Shown: piece after piece, positions 18,538-28,198 of the stretch
Layout of the letters: every line of letters starts with the position of its first letter
Numbering within the stretch: position 1 is the stretch's first letter
Assembly (NCBI RefSeq): GCF_009707955.1
Contig: NZ_WMDQ01000002.1
Coordinates: forward strand, 124,001 to 188,000
Direction: 5' to 3'
DNA: 64,000 nt
Source of the DNA: Flavobacterium sp. LC2016-13
GTDB taxonomy: Bacteria; Bacteroidota; Bacteroidia; Flavobacteriales; Flavobacteriaceae
Position numbers and translations under genes: made by a program
The notes under the pieces: generated by a model
What the model was told of the DNA's origin: nothing
Database searches by the model: none
The model's input: the letters and a program-made list of their open reading frames with translations, nothing else

Positions 18538-19068
18538 ATGAACACTCCCGAAATCTTTGAGAAAACGTATACCGAATACTGGAAAAAGCTGAATGCTTTT
18601 TCGTATACGATGACTCAGGATAAAGACTTGGCACAGAACATTGTTCAGGATGTATTTATCGATTTATGGGAACGAAAAGAGGAACTTAATATTAATGCTA
18701 TCGAACCTTATTTATTTCGTGCGGTAAAAAATCAGGTTTTCAAACATTACCAAAATAATAAGTTTGACAAGACGGTTCTCGAAGATAAATTTGAAGATTA
18801 TGTAATTGATCATTTTGCGACAATTGATCCTGAAATTTTAGATATGCTTTATACCTTATTAGATAAACTTCCCGAAAAGAGAAAAGAGGTTTTACTAATG
18901 TATAAAATGCAGGATATGACGATCGATCAAATTGCTGATGAACTTGGAATTTCTAAGCAAACTGTTAAAAATCAAATTTCTTCTGGTTTAAAACAATTGC
19001 GCGAAGGCTTGAAAGATATGACGTGGCTGGCTCCAATCGTTATTTTTAATCATAATTTTTTAAGATAA
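18538..19068 (+). CDS. ECF-family RNA polymerase sigma factor
   Basis: A 176-residue sigma-70 of the FecI-like Bacteroidetes group. Region 2 is visible as DLAQNIVQDVFIDLWERKE, and region 4 as LPEKRKEVLLMYKMQDMT followed by the HTH IADELGISKQTVKNQIS. It stands directly before a FecR anti-sigma gene and an STN-carrying SusC receptor. That predicts signal-dependent activation of the susCD pair. Confidence 0.93.
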   Translation: MNTPEIFEKTYTEYWKKLNAFSYTMTQDKDLAQNIVQDVFIDLWERKEELNINAIEPYLFRAVKNQVFKHYQNNKFDKTVLEDKFEDYVIDHFATIDPEILDMLYTLLDKLPEKRKEVLLMYKMQDMTIDQIADELGISKQTVKNQISSGLKQLREGLKDMTWLAPIVIFNHNFLR

Positions 19069-19146
19069 CTTTCTGTTAATGGTTTCATAATATTTGCGGA
19101 TAGTACGATTTGATGATTCTTGTACTTACTAGTAATAATAAATATT

Positions 19147-20067
19147 ATGGTAAAAAGAATCAAGCATAGTCTGGAACGTTTAATCGATAAAAGTTCTCGA
19201 AATAAAACGTCAAGATTAGAAGAAGATTTGTTGCACAATTTTGCATTAAATGAATATCAGAATTCAAAATGGGACGATGCTTCCATGGGAAATCCAGATG
19301 AAGTTTCTAAAAATATATACGAAGGAATTCAACTTCGAATGGAAAAGAAAAAATCTTTTCCTTATTTAAAATACATGGCCGCTGCCAGTATTCTTTTTCT
19401 TGTTGGTTTAGGAATTTTCTATAAACCGAGTATTGCTAACGAAAAGCAATTAACATTTAAAACATCAGATGTCCCCAAATCTATCAATTTAAGTGATGGC
19501 TCGAAAATTTATCTGGCAGCAAATTCATTATTTCAATATCCTGAAAAATTCACTGGTTCAGAAAGAAAAGTTTCCCTTTTAAAAGGAAATGCTTTTTTTG
19601 AAGTAGCCAAAGACAAAAAACATCCTTTTATTATTCATTCAGGAGAAATTCAAACGCGGGTTGTGGGAACTTCTTTCCACATTCAGCTATCAAAAACAAA
19701 ATGCGAAGTAATTGTTGTTACCGGAAAAGTAAATGTTTCTTCAAAAGGGCAAAGTGTCGATTTAGTACCGTATGAAGAAGCATTATTTTCTGGTGAAAAA
19801 CTAAGCAAACTTCCTATTGATAAAACATTGGGTATTAATTGGTATAACACTGATATTACCTTAAATGAAGCTACGCTGCAACAAGTAACTACCATTTTGC
19901 AATATAAATACGGAGTAACATTTGAATTCGAAAATAAATCGGTTCTAACAGTTCCTGTAACGGTGTTTATAGAAAAAAATGCCTCTTTAGAAAGTATCTT
20001 AAAACAAATAAATTATATCACAAACCTAAAATTTAATGTGTATGACAAGATAGTAAAAGTGAACTAA
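19147..20067 (+). CDS. FecR-type anti-sigma factor
   Basis: 306 residues from ATG 19147; a TTG at 19120 is less likely. A cytoplasmic N-terminal part is followed by one membrane helix (YMAAASILFLVGLGIF) and the periplasmic FecR domain: INLSDGSKIYLAANS, GNAFFEVAKDKKHPF, TRVVGTSFHI, VVTGKVNVSS. A C-terminal DUF4974-like domain ends it (VTTILQYKYGVTFEF). It should hold the ECF sigma inactive until the STN domain of SusC signals substrate binding. Confidence 0.93.
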   Translation: MVKRIKHSLERLIDKSSRNKTSRLEEDLLHNFALNEYQNSKWDDASMGNPDEVSKNIYEGIQLRMEKKKSFPYLKYMAAASILFLVGLGIFYKPSIANEKQLTFKTSDVPKSINLSDGSKIYLAANSLFQYPEKFTGSERKVSLLKGNAFFEVAKDKKHPFIIHSGEIQTRVVGTSFHIQLSKTKCEVIVVTGKVNVSSKGQSVDLVPYEEALFSGEKLSKLPIDKTLGINWYNTDITLNEATLQQVTTILQYKYGVTFEFENKSVLTVPVTVFIEKNASLESILKQINYITNLKFNVYDKIVKVN

Positions 20068-20078
20068 AAACAAAAAAA

Positions 20079-20099
20079 GCAGTTGCTGAGAACAACTGC
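20079..20099 (+). promoter_or_regulatory. Hairpin between fecR and susC
   Basis: GCAGTTG (20079-20085) and CAACTGC (20093-20099) form a 7-bp stem with a 7-bp loop, preceded by A7 and not followed by a T-run. It is only 12 bp after the fecR stop. It could be a partial terminator or an RNA-processing site that separates sigma/anti-sigma from susCD expression. Confidence 0.5.
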
Positions 20100-20138
20100 A
20101 ATTAATAATTAAGTATCGAAAAACCAATAACTTAAATC

Positions 20139-23100
20139 ATGTATTTTAAACGAATCAATTTAAATCTTCTAAAAGGAATTTTCTTTTTAGCCCTGGCGTT
20201 ACTGACCGTTCAAAGTGGTTACAGTACAACCAATTACAAAAAATCAAATGTAGATAATAAAATAGAAAAAGCAACACTGGTTTCTATTTTTTCGAAATTA
20301 AGTAAACAAACGGATTATAAATTCAGCTACGGACAAGCTATTATCTCTGATAATACAGTTTATACTGTAAATTATACGAACGAACCTGTAGCTGTAATTT
20401 TAAGCGATCTTTCTAAAAAAGCGAATTTCAATTACAACATCAACGGAAAACTAGTTTTAATCCAAAAAACTGCTCCTGCAAAAATTGCAGCATCAGCAGA
20501 AAAAATTAAAGTAAAAGGAAAAGTCGTTGACGAAAACGGTGTACCAATGCCTGGAGTTTCAATTTTAGAAACAGAAACTAAAAATGCTACAACTAGTAAT
20601 TTTGACGGTGAATTTGAGCTTTCTGTAACAGAAGGAAAAACAATCGAAGTTTCTTATTTAGGTTATAAAACGAAAACGGTTGGAGTTCAAAGAAACTTCA
20701 TGACGATTCAGTTAGAGCCTAATACATCAGAATTAAGCGAAGTATTAGTGGTTGGTTACGGTAAACAATCTAAAAAAGATGTAACCGGAGCTGTAACACA
20801 ATTAGAAGCAGCAAATTTTAAACAAGGTGTTAACGTTTCTGTAGATAATTTAATTCAGGGAAAAGTCGCCGGTGTACGTGTGGTTAATACAAGCGGGGAG
20901 CCTGGAGCTGGTGTAAACGTTACCATTCGTGGAGTTGGATCTATCAGAAGCGGTAGTACACCTTTATTTGTTGTTGATGGTTTGCCATTGTCTAATGATG
21001 ATGTAAGCCCAACAGGAACTAATGTTGGTTTTGGAGCTTCATCAGCAAAAAATCCATTAAACTTTTTAAATACAAGTGATATTGAGTCGATTACGGTTCT
21101 TAAAGATGCTTCTGCAGCTGCTATTTACGGAGCAAGAGGTTCTAACGGAGTTGTTTTGGTTACCACTAAAAAAGGATCTAAAGGCGAAGGAACATTAACT
21201 TATGATACTTATATGGGAGTTTCGAATGTAGCTCATAAATTAGATGTTTTAAGCGCAGATGAATACAGAAAAGCGATTAAAGATCCAGCTTTTGATCACG
21301 GAGGAAACACAGACTGGCAAGATGTAATTTACAGAAGTGCAGTTACTAAAAACAACTCTTTGTCTTTTGCTAAACAAACAGAATCAGGAAATTATTATGC
21401 ATCTGTTTCACAAATGGATCAGGAAGGTATTATTCGTAATAGTAATTTTAAACGTCTTTCTGGTAGAATTAATGCTGCTGAATCATTTTTAGATAACAAA
21501 CGTTTAAAACTAAAAGTGAATCTTACGGCGAGTCAAACTACAGATGATGGTGTTCCTACAAGTGATGACGGTGGTTCTAACGGACAATTGATCGTACATA
21601 CTTTGATGGCAAACCCAACAAGATCTGTTTTTGATGCTAACGGAAAGTATACAAACTTCAACATGAATGCGCATTATAATCCTGCTTATTTATTAAGTAT
21701 TTATGAGGATCAGACTCGTACGTTACGAGTTTTAGGGAATTTAGAGACTTCTTTTAGAATTATCGACGGATTAGAGTATAAATTAAACGTTGGTATAGAT
21801 CGTTCAACATCTGAAAGAAATACAACTATTTATCCAAACGTAACAGATTTAAATCCAAAAGGAAAATATGTTCAAAATAATTTAGATTCTAAAAACTCTT
21901 TGATCGAGCATTATTTAACTTATAATTTATTGTTAGATAAACATAAATTTGAAGTTTTAGGTGGTTTCTCTTATCAAAAATTTGAAACATCAGGAACTAC
22001 TTTCAGTATTGACGGAATTGCTGCTCAGGGAGCTGGTATAAAACCATCAATTAACCCTGGTTTTGCAGGAACGCAATCAGGAACAATAGGGTTTGCTCAG
22101 GAAAACGAATTGCAATCTTATTTTGGAAGATTAAACTATACTTTTAACGATAAATATTTACTAACAGCTTCGATGAGAGCTGACGGGTCTACTCGTTTTG
22201 GTGATAATAACAAATATGGATACTTTCCTTCATTTGCTTTAGGATGGAATATTTCTAAAGAAAGTTTCTTAGAAAATGTAACGGCTATAAACAATTTAAA
22301 ATTGAGAACAAGTTGGGGACAAACTGGAAATCAGGAAGTTCAAAACAAACTTACAAAAGCAAGTTATTCCTTATCTGGTCCTGACGGATATTATTTGTAT
22401 GATGATTTGACTTTAGTAAATGGAGTTTCTGTAACGAGAACTGCAAATCCTGATTTAAAATGGGAGGTTGTTACACAATACAACGTAGGTTTGGATTTCA
22501 GTTTATGGAGTGATAAATTGTACGGAACTCTTGATTATTTCAACAAAACAACTACAGATGCAATCTTAAATGTTCCTTCAAGCCCTTTAAAACCAACAAC
22601 AACAGTTTGGACTAATATTGACGGTAAAATCGTTAATAAAGGTTTTGAGTTTATGTTGGGTACAAAATTAATTGACACTAAAAACTTTAGCTGGAATGTT
22701 GATGTAAACGGAGCTACATTAAACAATAAAATTGAAGATTTACCGGTTTCAGAAATCTTAACAGGAACAATTTCAGGTCCTGGACAATCTGGGGTAAATG
22801 CCAACATTTACAAAAGTGGTTATGCAGCAGGTTCATTTTATTTGTTAGAGCATACTGGTTTTGATAGTAAAGGTGGAAATATTTTTAAGGATCAAAACGG
22901 AGATGGTAAAATTGATAACAGCGACAGAGTTATTATCGAAGGCGCTTTACCAACTTTTTACTACGGTCTTAATAGTGATATGAAATATAAAAACTTTAGT
23001 TTTTCATTCTCAATCATTGGTCAAACAGGAGGTTATTTATTGAATAATACAGGATTAAATGCCTTAAACATCAACAACCTTGCTTCTGACAGAAACGTTG

Positions 23101-23417
23101 CTACAGGTTATTATGAGTCTGGTGCAAACGCAACAAATTCACCAATTTTATCAACGCTTTTCTTAGAGAAATCTGACTTTATCAGATTAAATACGGCTCG
23201 TATAGGTTACAATTTTGATTTAAAAAACCTAAGCTGGTTAAACGGATTAACACTCTATATAACAGGTCAAAATCTTGTTACAATCACACATTATTCAGGA
23301 TATGACCCATTAATTAACAGTCCAAAATCTAACGGAGGAAACCAATCTATTGGTATTGATTACGCTGCTTACCCAACTTCTAGAACGTTCAGTTTCGGAG
23401 CAACTTTAAAATTATAA
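20139..23417 (+). CDS. SusC/RagA-type TonB-dependent outer-membrane transporter with STN domain
   Basis: 1092 residues. In order: signal peptide, STN domain (about 45-112), a carboxypeptidase-regulatory-like beta domain (KVKGKVVDENGVPMPGVSI onwards, 122-200), the TonB plug (VVGYGKQSKKDVTGAV, then VDGLPL and AIYGARGSNGVVLVTTKKG) and a 22-strand-type barrel ending in FSFGATLKL with the usual aromatic/hydrophobic end. The STN domain marks it as a transducer for the preceding FecI/FecR-type pair. The imported ligand is unknown. Its SusD partner starts 3 bp downstream. Confidence 0.95.
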   Translation: MYFKRINLNLLKGIFFLALALLTVQSGYSTTNYKKSNVDNKIEKATLVSIFSKLSKQTDYKFSYGQAIISDNTVYTVNYTNEPVAVILSDLSKKANFNYNINGKLVLIQKTAPAKIAASAEKIKVKGKVVDENGVPMPGVSILETETKNATTSNFDGEFELSVTEGKTIEVSYLGYKTKTVGVQRNFMTIQLEPNTSELSEVLVVGYGKQSKKDVTGAVTQLEAANFKQGVNVSVDNLIQGKVAGVRVVNTSGEPGAGVNVTIRGVGSIRSGSTPLFVVDGLPLSNDDVSPTGTNVGFGASSAKNPLNFLNTSDIESITVLKDASAAAIYGARGSNGVVLVTTKKGSKGEGTLTYDTYMGVSNVAHKLDVLSADEYRKAIKDPAFDHGGNTDWQDVIYRSAVTKNNSLSFAKQTESGNYYASVSQMDQEGIIRNSNFKRLSGRINAAESFLDNKRLKLKVNLTASQTTDDGVPTSDDGGSNGQLIVHTLMANPTRSVFDANGKYTNFNMNAHYNPAYLLSIYEDQTRTLRVLGNLETSFRIIDGLEYKLNVGIDRSTSERNTTIYPNVTDLNPKGKYVQNNLDSKNSLIEHYLTYNLLLDKHKFEVLGGFSYQKFETSGTTFSIDGIAAQGAGIKPSINPGFAGTQSGTIGFAQENELQSYFGRLNYTFNDKYLLTASMRADGSTRFGDNNKYGYFPSFALGWNISKESFLENVTAINNLKLRTSWGQTGNQEVQNKLTKASYSLSGPDGYYLYDDLTLVNGVSVTRTANPDLKWEVVTQYNVGLDFSLWSDKLYGTLDYFNKTTTDAILNVPSSPLKPTTTVWTNIDGKIVNKGFEFMLGTKLIDTKNFSWNVDVNGATLNNKIEDLPVSEILTGTISGPGQSGVNANIYKSGYAAGSFYLLEHTGFDSKGGNIFKDQNGDGKIDNSDRVIIEGALPTFYYGLNSDMKYKNFSFSFSIIGQTGGYLLNNTGLNALNINNLASDRNVATGYYESGANATNSPILSTLFLEKSDFIRLNTARIGYNFDLKNLSWLNGLTLYITGQNLVTITHYSGYDPLINSPKSNGGNQSIGIDYAAYPTSRTFSFGATLKL

Positions 23418-23420
23418 ATC

Positions 23421-25193
23421 ATGAAGACAAAGACATTTTTTAGCATAAAAATTATAACTATATTCTCTTTTATTTTTCTTTTAAACAGCTGTACAGATCT
23501 TGATGAAGCTGTATTAGATGAAAAATTGGGAACTGACGCTACAGATCCTGCAGGGGCGCTTGCTGCAGCTTATGACAGACTTGGAGACGGAACTTTTACA
23601 GATCACGGAGCTGTTTTTTCTATGCAGGAATATACTACAGATGAAGCTATTTTACCAACTCGCGGAAGTGACTGGGGAGATGGTGGAAAATGGAGAGACA
23701 TGCACGAATTTACATGGAGTTCAAGTAATGCCATTGTAGTAGGTAACTGGGATTTATTGACAAACGGAATTACACGTTCTTTGACTGCTATTAAGTCAGC
23801 ACAAGAAAATACATTTCCTGAAAAGACATTATTTTTGGCAGAGGCAAAAGCGCTTTTAGCTTATTATACCTACACGACGTTAGATCTTTACGGACAAGCT
23901 CCATATAGAGATCCATTGAATGTGGAGGCACCTATACAAATTTTAAAAGCAGAAACTCAAATCGATAAATTGATCACTGATGTTGAAGCTTTACTACCTG
24001 ATTTGGCTGATATTGGTACACAAAGAACATACCACGGGCGTTTTACTAAACAAGCCGGTTATGCTTTTTTAGCTACAATGTACTTAAATCGTGCTGTATT
24101 TAAAGATCGTTTCAATGCAGGATCAGGCTTTAATTTTAATGAACCAGCTGTAACCGGAAGTACAGGAACAGATATGGACCGTGTTATTTATTATACTTCT
24201 TTGCTAATCGACTCAGGGAAATTTAGTTTGGAGAGCGATTATTTTAAAAACTTTGCAAGAGATAACGATAATGGTAAAGAGCTTATTTTTGCTATTTCTC
24301 AAAAAATAGATTACATCAGAAACGGTTCAAACAGTTTTGCTTATGTATGTATGGAGCGTAACCAGAGAACATCTGCTGTTAATAGAGGAACAAATGCTGC
24401 TTGTACAACTCCTGAATTCTATGCATCATGGGCTGGTAATCATGATGATCCAAGATTTGAACAACATTACCAATATGCTGATGGTACATGGTTTATGAAT
24501 GATGGTACAGATGTAAGTGTTCCTGCAACAGACATCGTAATTAAAAGTAGCCCTGCTACGCCTTGGTTTCATTTTAACAGAGGTATTCAGGCCGGACCAC
24601 AATATGGTCCAGTATTATTGACTTCGGCAGCGTTCGAAATGATTGGTAACCGTATTAAAGTTTCTCCATTAGTTATGGAAAAAAGTACGACTACCAGAAT
24701 GGATTTTACGCCAACATTAACGTTTGCAGATCCTACTAAATCTGTTTTTGCCCAAAACGAAATCAATCAGGGAGCGCGTGTTTTTAAATATGAATTTGAT
24801 CCGGAAGGAGGAAACGGTAACAGTAATGTTGATATTCCGTTATTCCGTTTAGGAGGAATATATGCAATCAGAGCTGAAGCTTATTTTAGAAAAGGAGCTA
24901 CAGGTTCAGCAATGGACGATTTGAATAAATTGCGTACAAGCAGAAAAAGAGAATCTTTGTATGGAAATGCTCCGGGGAAAGCACTTACTGCTTTAGATTC
25001 AGAGCAATTGTATAAAGAATTAGGTTTCGAATTGTATTGGGAATTACAAAGAAGACCGGAAAGCATCCGTTTTGGGAAATTTGATTTAGCCGGAACTGCA
25101 AAAGCTGCTTCTCAACCTTTTAGAAGAATATTTCCAATTCCACAAACCGTTATAGATCAAAAATTATTTAAACAAAATCAAGGATACAATTAG
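23421..25193 (+). CDS. SusD/RagB-type substrate-binding lipoprotein
   Basis: A 590-residue lipoprotein with lipobox FLLNSC (C24). Helical SusD features follow: EAKALLAYYTYTTLDLYGQAPY, a TPR-like core, and a C-terminal LRTSRKRE ... ELGFELYWELQRR block, then RFGKFD and IFPIPQTVIDQ. It forms the lid over the SusC barrel at the cell surface. The 3-bp gap to susC indicates co-translation. Ligand unknown. Confidence 0.94.
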   Translation: MKTKTFFSIKIITIFSFIFLLNSCTDLDEAVLDEKLGTDATDPAGALAAAYDRLGDGTFTDHGAVFSMQEYTTDEAILPTRGSDWGDGGKWRDMHEFTWSSSNAIVVGNWDLLTNGITRSLTAIKSAQENTFPEKTLFLAEAKALLAYYTYTTLDLYGQAPYRDPLNVEAPIQILKAETQIDKLITDVEALLPDLADIGTQRTYHGRFTKQAGYAFLATMYLNRAVFKDRFNAGSGFNFNEPAVTGSTGTDMDRVIYYTSLLIDSGKFSLESDYFKNFARDNDNGKELIFAISQKIDYIRNGSNSFAYVCMERNQRTSAVNRGTNAACTTPEFYASWAGNHDDPRFEQHYQYADGTWFMNDGTDVSVPATDIVIKSSPATPWFHFNRGIQAGPQYGPVLLTSAAFEMIGNRIKVSPLVMEKSTTTRMDFTPTLTFADPTKSVFAQNEINQGARVFKYEFDPEGGNGNSNVDIPLFRLGGIYAIRAEAYFRKGATGSAMDDLNKLRTSRKRESLYGNAPGKALTALDSEQLYKELGFELYWELQRRPESIRFGKFDLAGTAKAASQPFRRIFPIPQTVIDQKLFKQNQGYN

Positions 25194-25217
25194 TTTTGTG
25201 TTAGTTTATTTTTAAGT

Positions 25218-25250
25218 CAAAAGCCTGCTCATTAATTTGAGCAGGCTTTT
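25218..25250. terminator. Rho-independent terminator after susD
   Basis: The stem AAAAGCCTGCTCA/TGAGCAGGCTTTT is symmetrical, so it serves susD on plus and the barrel gene on minus. Confidence 0.9.
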
Positions 25251-25253
25251 ATA

Positions 25254-26015
25254 TTATTTTTCATCCTGAGGAAGAATAATTTTATTCATTTCGGCTTCTT
25301 TTTCGGCTCTTTTTTGGGCAGCTTTTCCTTTTCCAATTGGTATTCCTGCCGTTACATATAAAGATCTGTTATATTGATCAGGATATAAATCGCCTTTCAT
25401 AACAGGAACCAATCCTAAATAATACTGAACCGTGATATTAAGTCCGTTTCCAACATTCATGTGATAACCCGCGCCAAATGCAATTCCGGCATCTATTACA
25501 TGAATCTGATCCCTGATATTGTGTTTGTAAACTACATCATCGCCATCATATTCTTTATGAAACTTATCAAAAGCTTTGGCCAGCAATCCTAATTGAGGAC
25601 CGGCTTTAAGATAAATATTATTTTTAAATTGATATTTAATTAGAATCGGAACATTAAAATAACGAATTTCCCTGTCGACACTTCCGCCGGCAAAAGTGTT
25701 ATCTAAATTAGCATCGTTTAGAGAATACACCGGTAAACCGTGCGCGCCCATTGGCGATTTTACAATTACTCCTGTATTAATCATCCATGCCGGATTTTTT
25801 TTAGATCGAATATCGAAATAGAAACCAAGATTAAATCCCGGTTCTGTTCCCGAAGTATCTAAATTAGAAATAGTCGAAAAATTAAGACCACCATCCAAAC
25901 CAAATTCCAAAAAAGGAGAATTAAGTTTATCTCCAAAAATTAAGGAAATTAAAACTTGAGATTGCGCATTGGCGATAAAAAAAAAAGTGCTAAGTAATAA
26001 TATACCTTTTTTCAT
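25254..26015 (-). CDS. Outer-membrane beta-barrel (porin-like) protein
   Basis: 253 residues from ATG 26015, which gives a clean signal peptide (MKKGILLLSTFFFIANAQSQ). The longer frame to 26054 adds residues overlapping the upstream gene and is rejected. Features fit the small Bacteroidetes barrel family: LEFGLDGGLNFSTI, alternating strands, KYQFKNNIYLKAGPQLG, and GAGYHMNVGNGLNI. The charged C-terminal tail (AAQKRAEKEAEMNK) is unusual for a barrel end. It is 10 bp from the preceding gene, so probably co-expressed. Confidence 0.75.
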   Translation of the reverse strand: MKKGILLLSTFFFIANAQSQVLISLIFGDKLNSPFLEFGLDGGLNFSTISNLDTSGTEPGFNLGFYFDIRSKKNPAWMINTGVIVKSPMGAHGLPVYSLNDANLDNTFAGGSVDREIRYFNVPILIKYQFKNNIYLKAGPQLGLLAKAFDKFHKEYDGDDVVYKHNIRDQIHVIDAGIAFGAGYHMNVGNGLNITVQYYLGLVPVMKGDLYPDQYNRSLYVTAGIPIGKGKAAQKRAEKEAEMNKIILPQDEK

Positions 26016-26025
26016 ATTGATGAAG

Positions 26026-27147
26026 TTAAAGTCCAAAACGATATTGCAGCCCACCTAAAAACTGTGTACGACTTCCCAGAAATCCTGCTTCAACTCTAAA
26101 CATAAAGTGTTTGTTGTATTGAAATTGAGATCCAACAATAAAATTCCACATATCTTTTGGCGCTTTCTGAAGCGAATATTGTATAGTCGATGAACCGGCA
26201 GTACTTAAAGCACCGTCTAAAGTTGTTAGAATATTTCCCGCACTTTCAAGCGCTCTGTTTGCTGTATTATGTTTCGCATTGTTTACAGGATTTGCTTGTT
26301 GTGCAGGCGTTAATGAATTCCACCAGTTATCAACTTTTGTTTGGTTTTCAGCTACTTTTTCAATGCCATTGTCTACTTTTTGCTGAGCGCCGTCTAATTG
26401 CAAAATATCGGATAAATTGATGTTTCCATCAGTGTCGCCTCCAATATGAACTCTAAAACCACCAACCCAAACAGCAATATTTTGTTCCGGCTTATTAAGT
26501 TTAAAAGTCTTACCTAATCTTGGGCCAAAAATATACGAGAAAGCAGGTTTTTCCAGACCACTAACATCACTCCATGACATATTCATATCAAGCGCAAACC
26601 AACCGCCGGCAATACCAATAGTAGGAGTTAGCCCAAGACCAAATGTTGTAACATCAAAATTTGCTCTTGTACTGAAATTAGCAATTTCCGACCAATTATT
26701 ATCAGCATCAGGAACCCAGATTCCAGCATTGATTTTTGTTGTAGATTTACCTTTACCAAAAATTCCGTATACATTTAAAAAAGGCAGCAACCACACATCC
26801 GGGCGAATGGTAACTGCTGCAGCCTCGACAGAAGATTTGTCAAATCGTACAATTTCGTCAAGATTATATTTTGGGCCATTATTAAAGCCAATTTCCAAAT
26901 CGCTTATTACAATTTCAGAATCCTGCCAAAAGTAATTTATTGACAATCCTGCAGAATAAGGTAATTTGTATCCCTTTTGGGCTACTTTTTCTCCCCAAAT
27001 TGGCAATGCATAAGGATATTTTTCGACTTTAAGACTGTCTTTAAGTTCCTTGTTTTTTTCTCCAACTATTTTTTCAGTATAAACCTGACCGGAAATTTGC
27101 AAGCTAAAAATTAAAAAAATGGCAGATATTAGTGTATTATATTTCAT
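26026..27147 (-). CDS. Predicted outer-membrane barrel protein, uncharacterised
   Basis: 373 residues with a signal peptide ending near LQISGQVY. Many amphipathic strands are visible (AGLSINYFWQDSEI, VTTFGLGLTPTIGIAGGWFALD) and the C terminus is barrel-like (FLGGLQYRFGL). Residues about 240-315 form an Ala/Asn-rich helical insertion (VDNGIEKVAENQTKVDNW, NAKHNTANRALESAGN), which may be an extracellular or periplasmic coil. I do not recognise a named family. It pairs with the barrel gene downstream. Confidence 0.65.
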   Translation of the reverse strand: MKYNTLISAIFLIFSLQISGQVYTEKIVGEKNKELKDSLKVEKYPYALPIWGEKVAQKGYKLPYSAGLSINYFWQDSEIVISDLEIGFNNGPKYNLDEIVRFDKSSVEAAAVTIRPDVWLLPFLNVYGIFGKGKSTTKINAGIWVPDADNNWSEIANFSTRANFDVTTFGLGLTPTIGIAGGWFALDMNMSWSDVSGLEKPAFSYIFGPRLGKTFKLNKPEQNIAVWVGGFRVHIGGDTDGNINLSDILQLDGAQQKVDNGIEKVAENQTKVDNWWNSLTPAQQANPVNNAKHNTANRALESAGNILTTLDGALSTAGSSTIQYSLQKAPKDMWNFIVGSQFQYNKHFMFRVEAGFLGSRTQFLGGLQYRFGL

Positions 27148-27398
27148 TTGTATAGAGTTTTTAATATGATTAATAAAACTGCTTAAAATAAATAGGACTA
27201 CTAATGTAATTTTGAGAGAAATGGCGATGATTATTGGCTTGGAGTAAAAGTTAGCCTTAAATGGCTTTTATTTTTATGTGGTAATTATTGTTAAAGTTAA
27301 CTAAATTTTTCTTTCGTTTATAATATTATTTTTAATAATACTCATTTTTAAATTTATTATAGTGTTTATAATGAGGTAAATAGAAATTAATAGATACG
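27148..27398. other. AT-rich leader region
   Basis: Together with the terminator that follows, about 340 bp lie between two minus-strand units. The part next to 27147 should hold the promoter of the barrel pair, but no exact -7 box was recognised. Confidence 0.4.
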
Positions 27399-27433
27399 AA
27401 AAAGGCAAAAGATAAAGATTACCTTTTGCCCTT
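27399..27433 (-). terminator. Terminator of the ten-gene minus-strand unit
   Basis: On the minus strand GGCAAAAG (27430-27423) pairs with CTTTTGCC (27411-27404) and is followed by a T-run. It marks the likely 3' end of the transcript that runs down from 32475. Confidence 0.75.
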
Positions 27434-27491
27434 AAAAATGATATTTGTAATACGTTTTAAATCTTATTTTTATTCGACTTCAATTCAAAAA

Positions 27492-27701
27492 TTAATCTTC
27501 CCAACCGCAAAGAGTTAGCCCGTAGTTTTGAGCCTGAGAAACCGTTACTTTGGTTAACACATGTCTACAGGCGGTTAATCCGCGGCAATTTTCTTTATAA
27601 TGATATTTTTTCGCTCCTGTTGGCCCGCAGATATAAACACTGGTTTCAACAGGACAAAAAGAAGTCAAAAAAATAAATAGTAGGAGAGTAGTATATTTCA
27701 T
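27492..27701 (-). CDS. Small exported Cys-rich protein
   Basis: 69 residues with a signal peptide ending near SFCPVETS. The mature part has the pattern YICGPTGAKKYHY, ENCRGLTAC and GLTLCGWED. It resembles a short Bacteroidetes family in which a Cys/His set follows a KxYH motif. The five cysteines and two histidines could bind metal or form disulfides; function unknown. It is the last gene of the ten-gene unit, 25 bp after its neighbour. Confidence 0.65.
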   Translation of the reverse strand: MKYTTLLLFIFLTSFCPVETSVYICGPTGAKKYHYKENCRGLTACRHVLTKVTVSQAQNYGLTLCGWED

Positions 27702-27726
27702 TGAAGCAGGTTTGAGGTTTTGTGAA

Positions 27727-28140
27727 TTAATTCACGATTAAGTAATATTCATTCCCATATTTGTCTGCGGCTTTAAGTTTTCCATGATTAATCCATTCGG
27801 CTTTAATTTCAAGATCTTCAATCGTATCAAAAATTAATATTCCGGCACCATATTTTCCTTCAATATTAATATTTCCCCGAACAGAATCTCCTTTTGTATT
27901 CACACCTTTTACATCGTAATTATACTCATAATGACCTGATTTTCCTGTTCGGTATTCGTATTGATATTCTTTGTTAACATGATACGTTTTGGCTTCTTCG
28001 GGCGTAATAATTTTTCTGTCATCCGATGTAATTACCTCTTTGTAAAAGGTGTTCATTTTATACGACGGAGGGATTTCTTTTTTGCATCCCCACATAATGA
28101 AGAATGCAAAAAATGATAAAGTTCTACATTTAGCTAGCAT
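27727..28140 (-). CDS. Putative lipoprotein, uncharacterised
   Basis: 137 residues with a short hydrophobic segment and lipobox MWGC (C19). The mature part is mainly beta (YEYRTGKSGHYEYNYDVKG, GNINIEGKYGAGILIFD) and ends with a strand NEYYLIVN. No family recognised. It is part of the minus-strand unit, 58 bp after the vWA-like gene, which is the longest gap in that unit. Confidence 0.6.
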   Translation of the reverse strand: MLAKCRTLSFFAFFIMWGCKKEIPPSYKMNTFYKEVITSDDRKIITPEEAKTYHVNKEYQYEYRTGKSGHYEYNYDVKGVNTKGDSVRGNINIEGKYGAGILIFDTIEDLEIKAEWINHGKLKAADKYGNEYYLIVN

Positions 28141-28198
28141 TGTTTTTTTTATAAATATAGTTAGAACAATTATGCTGTAATTGCGTATTTATACGTGA

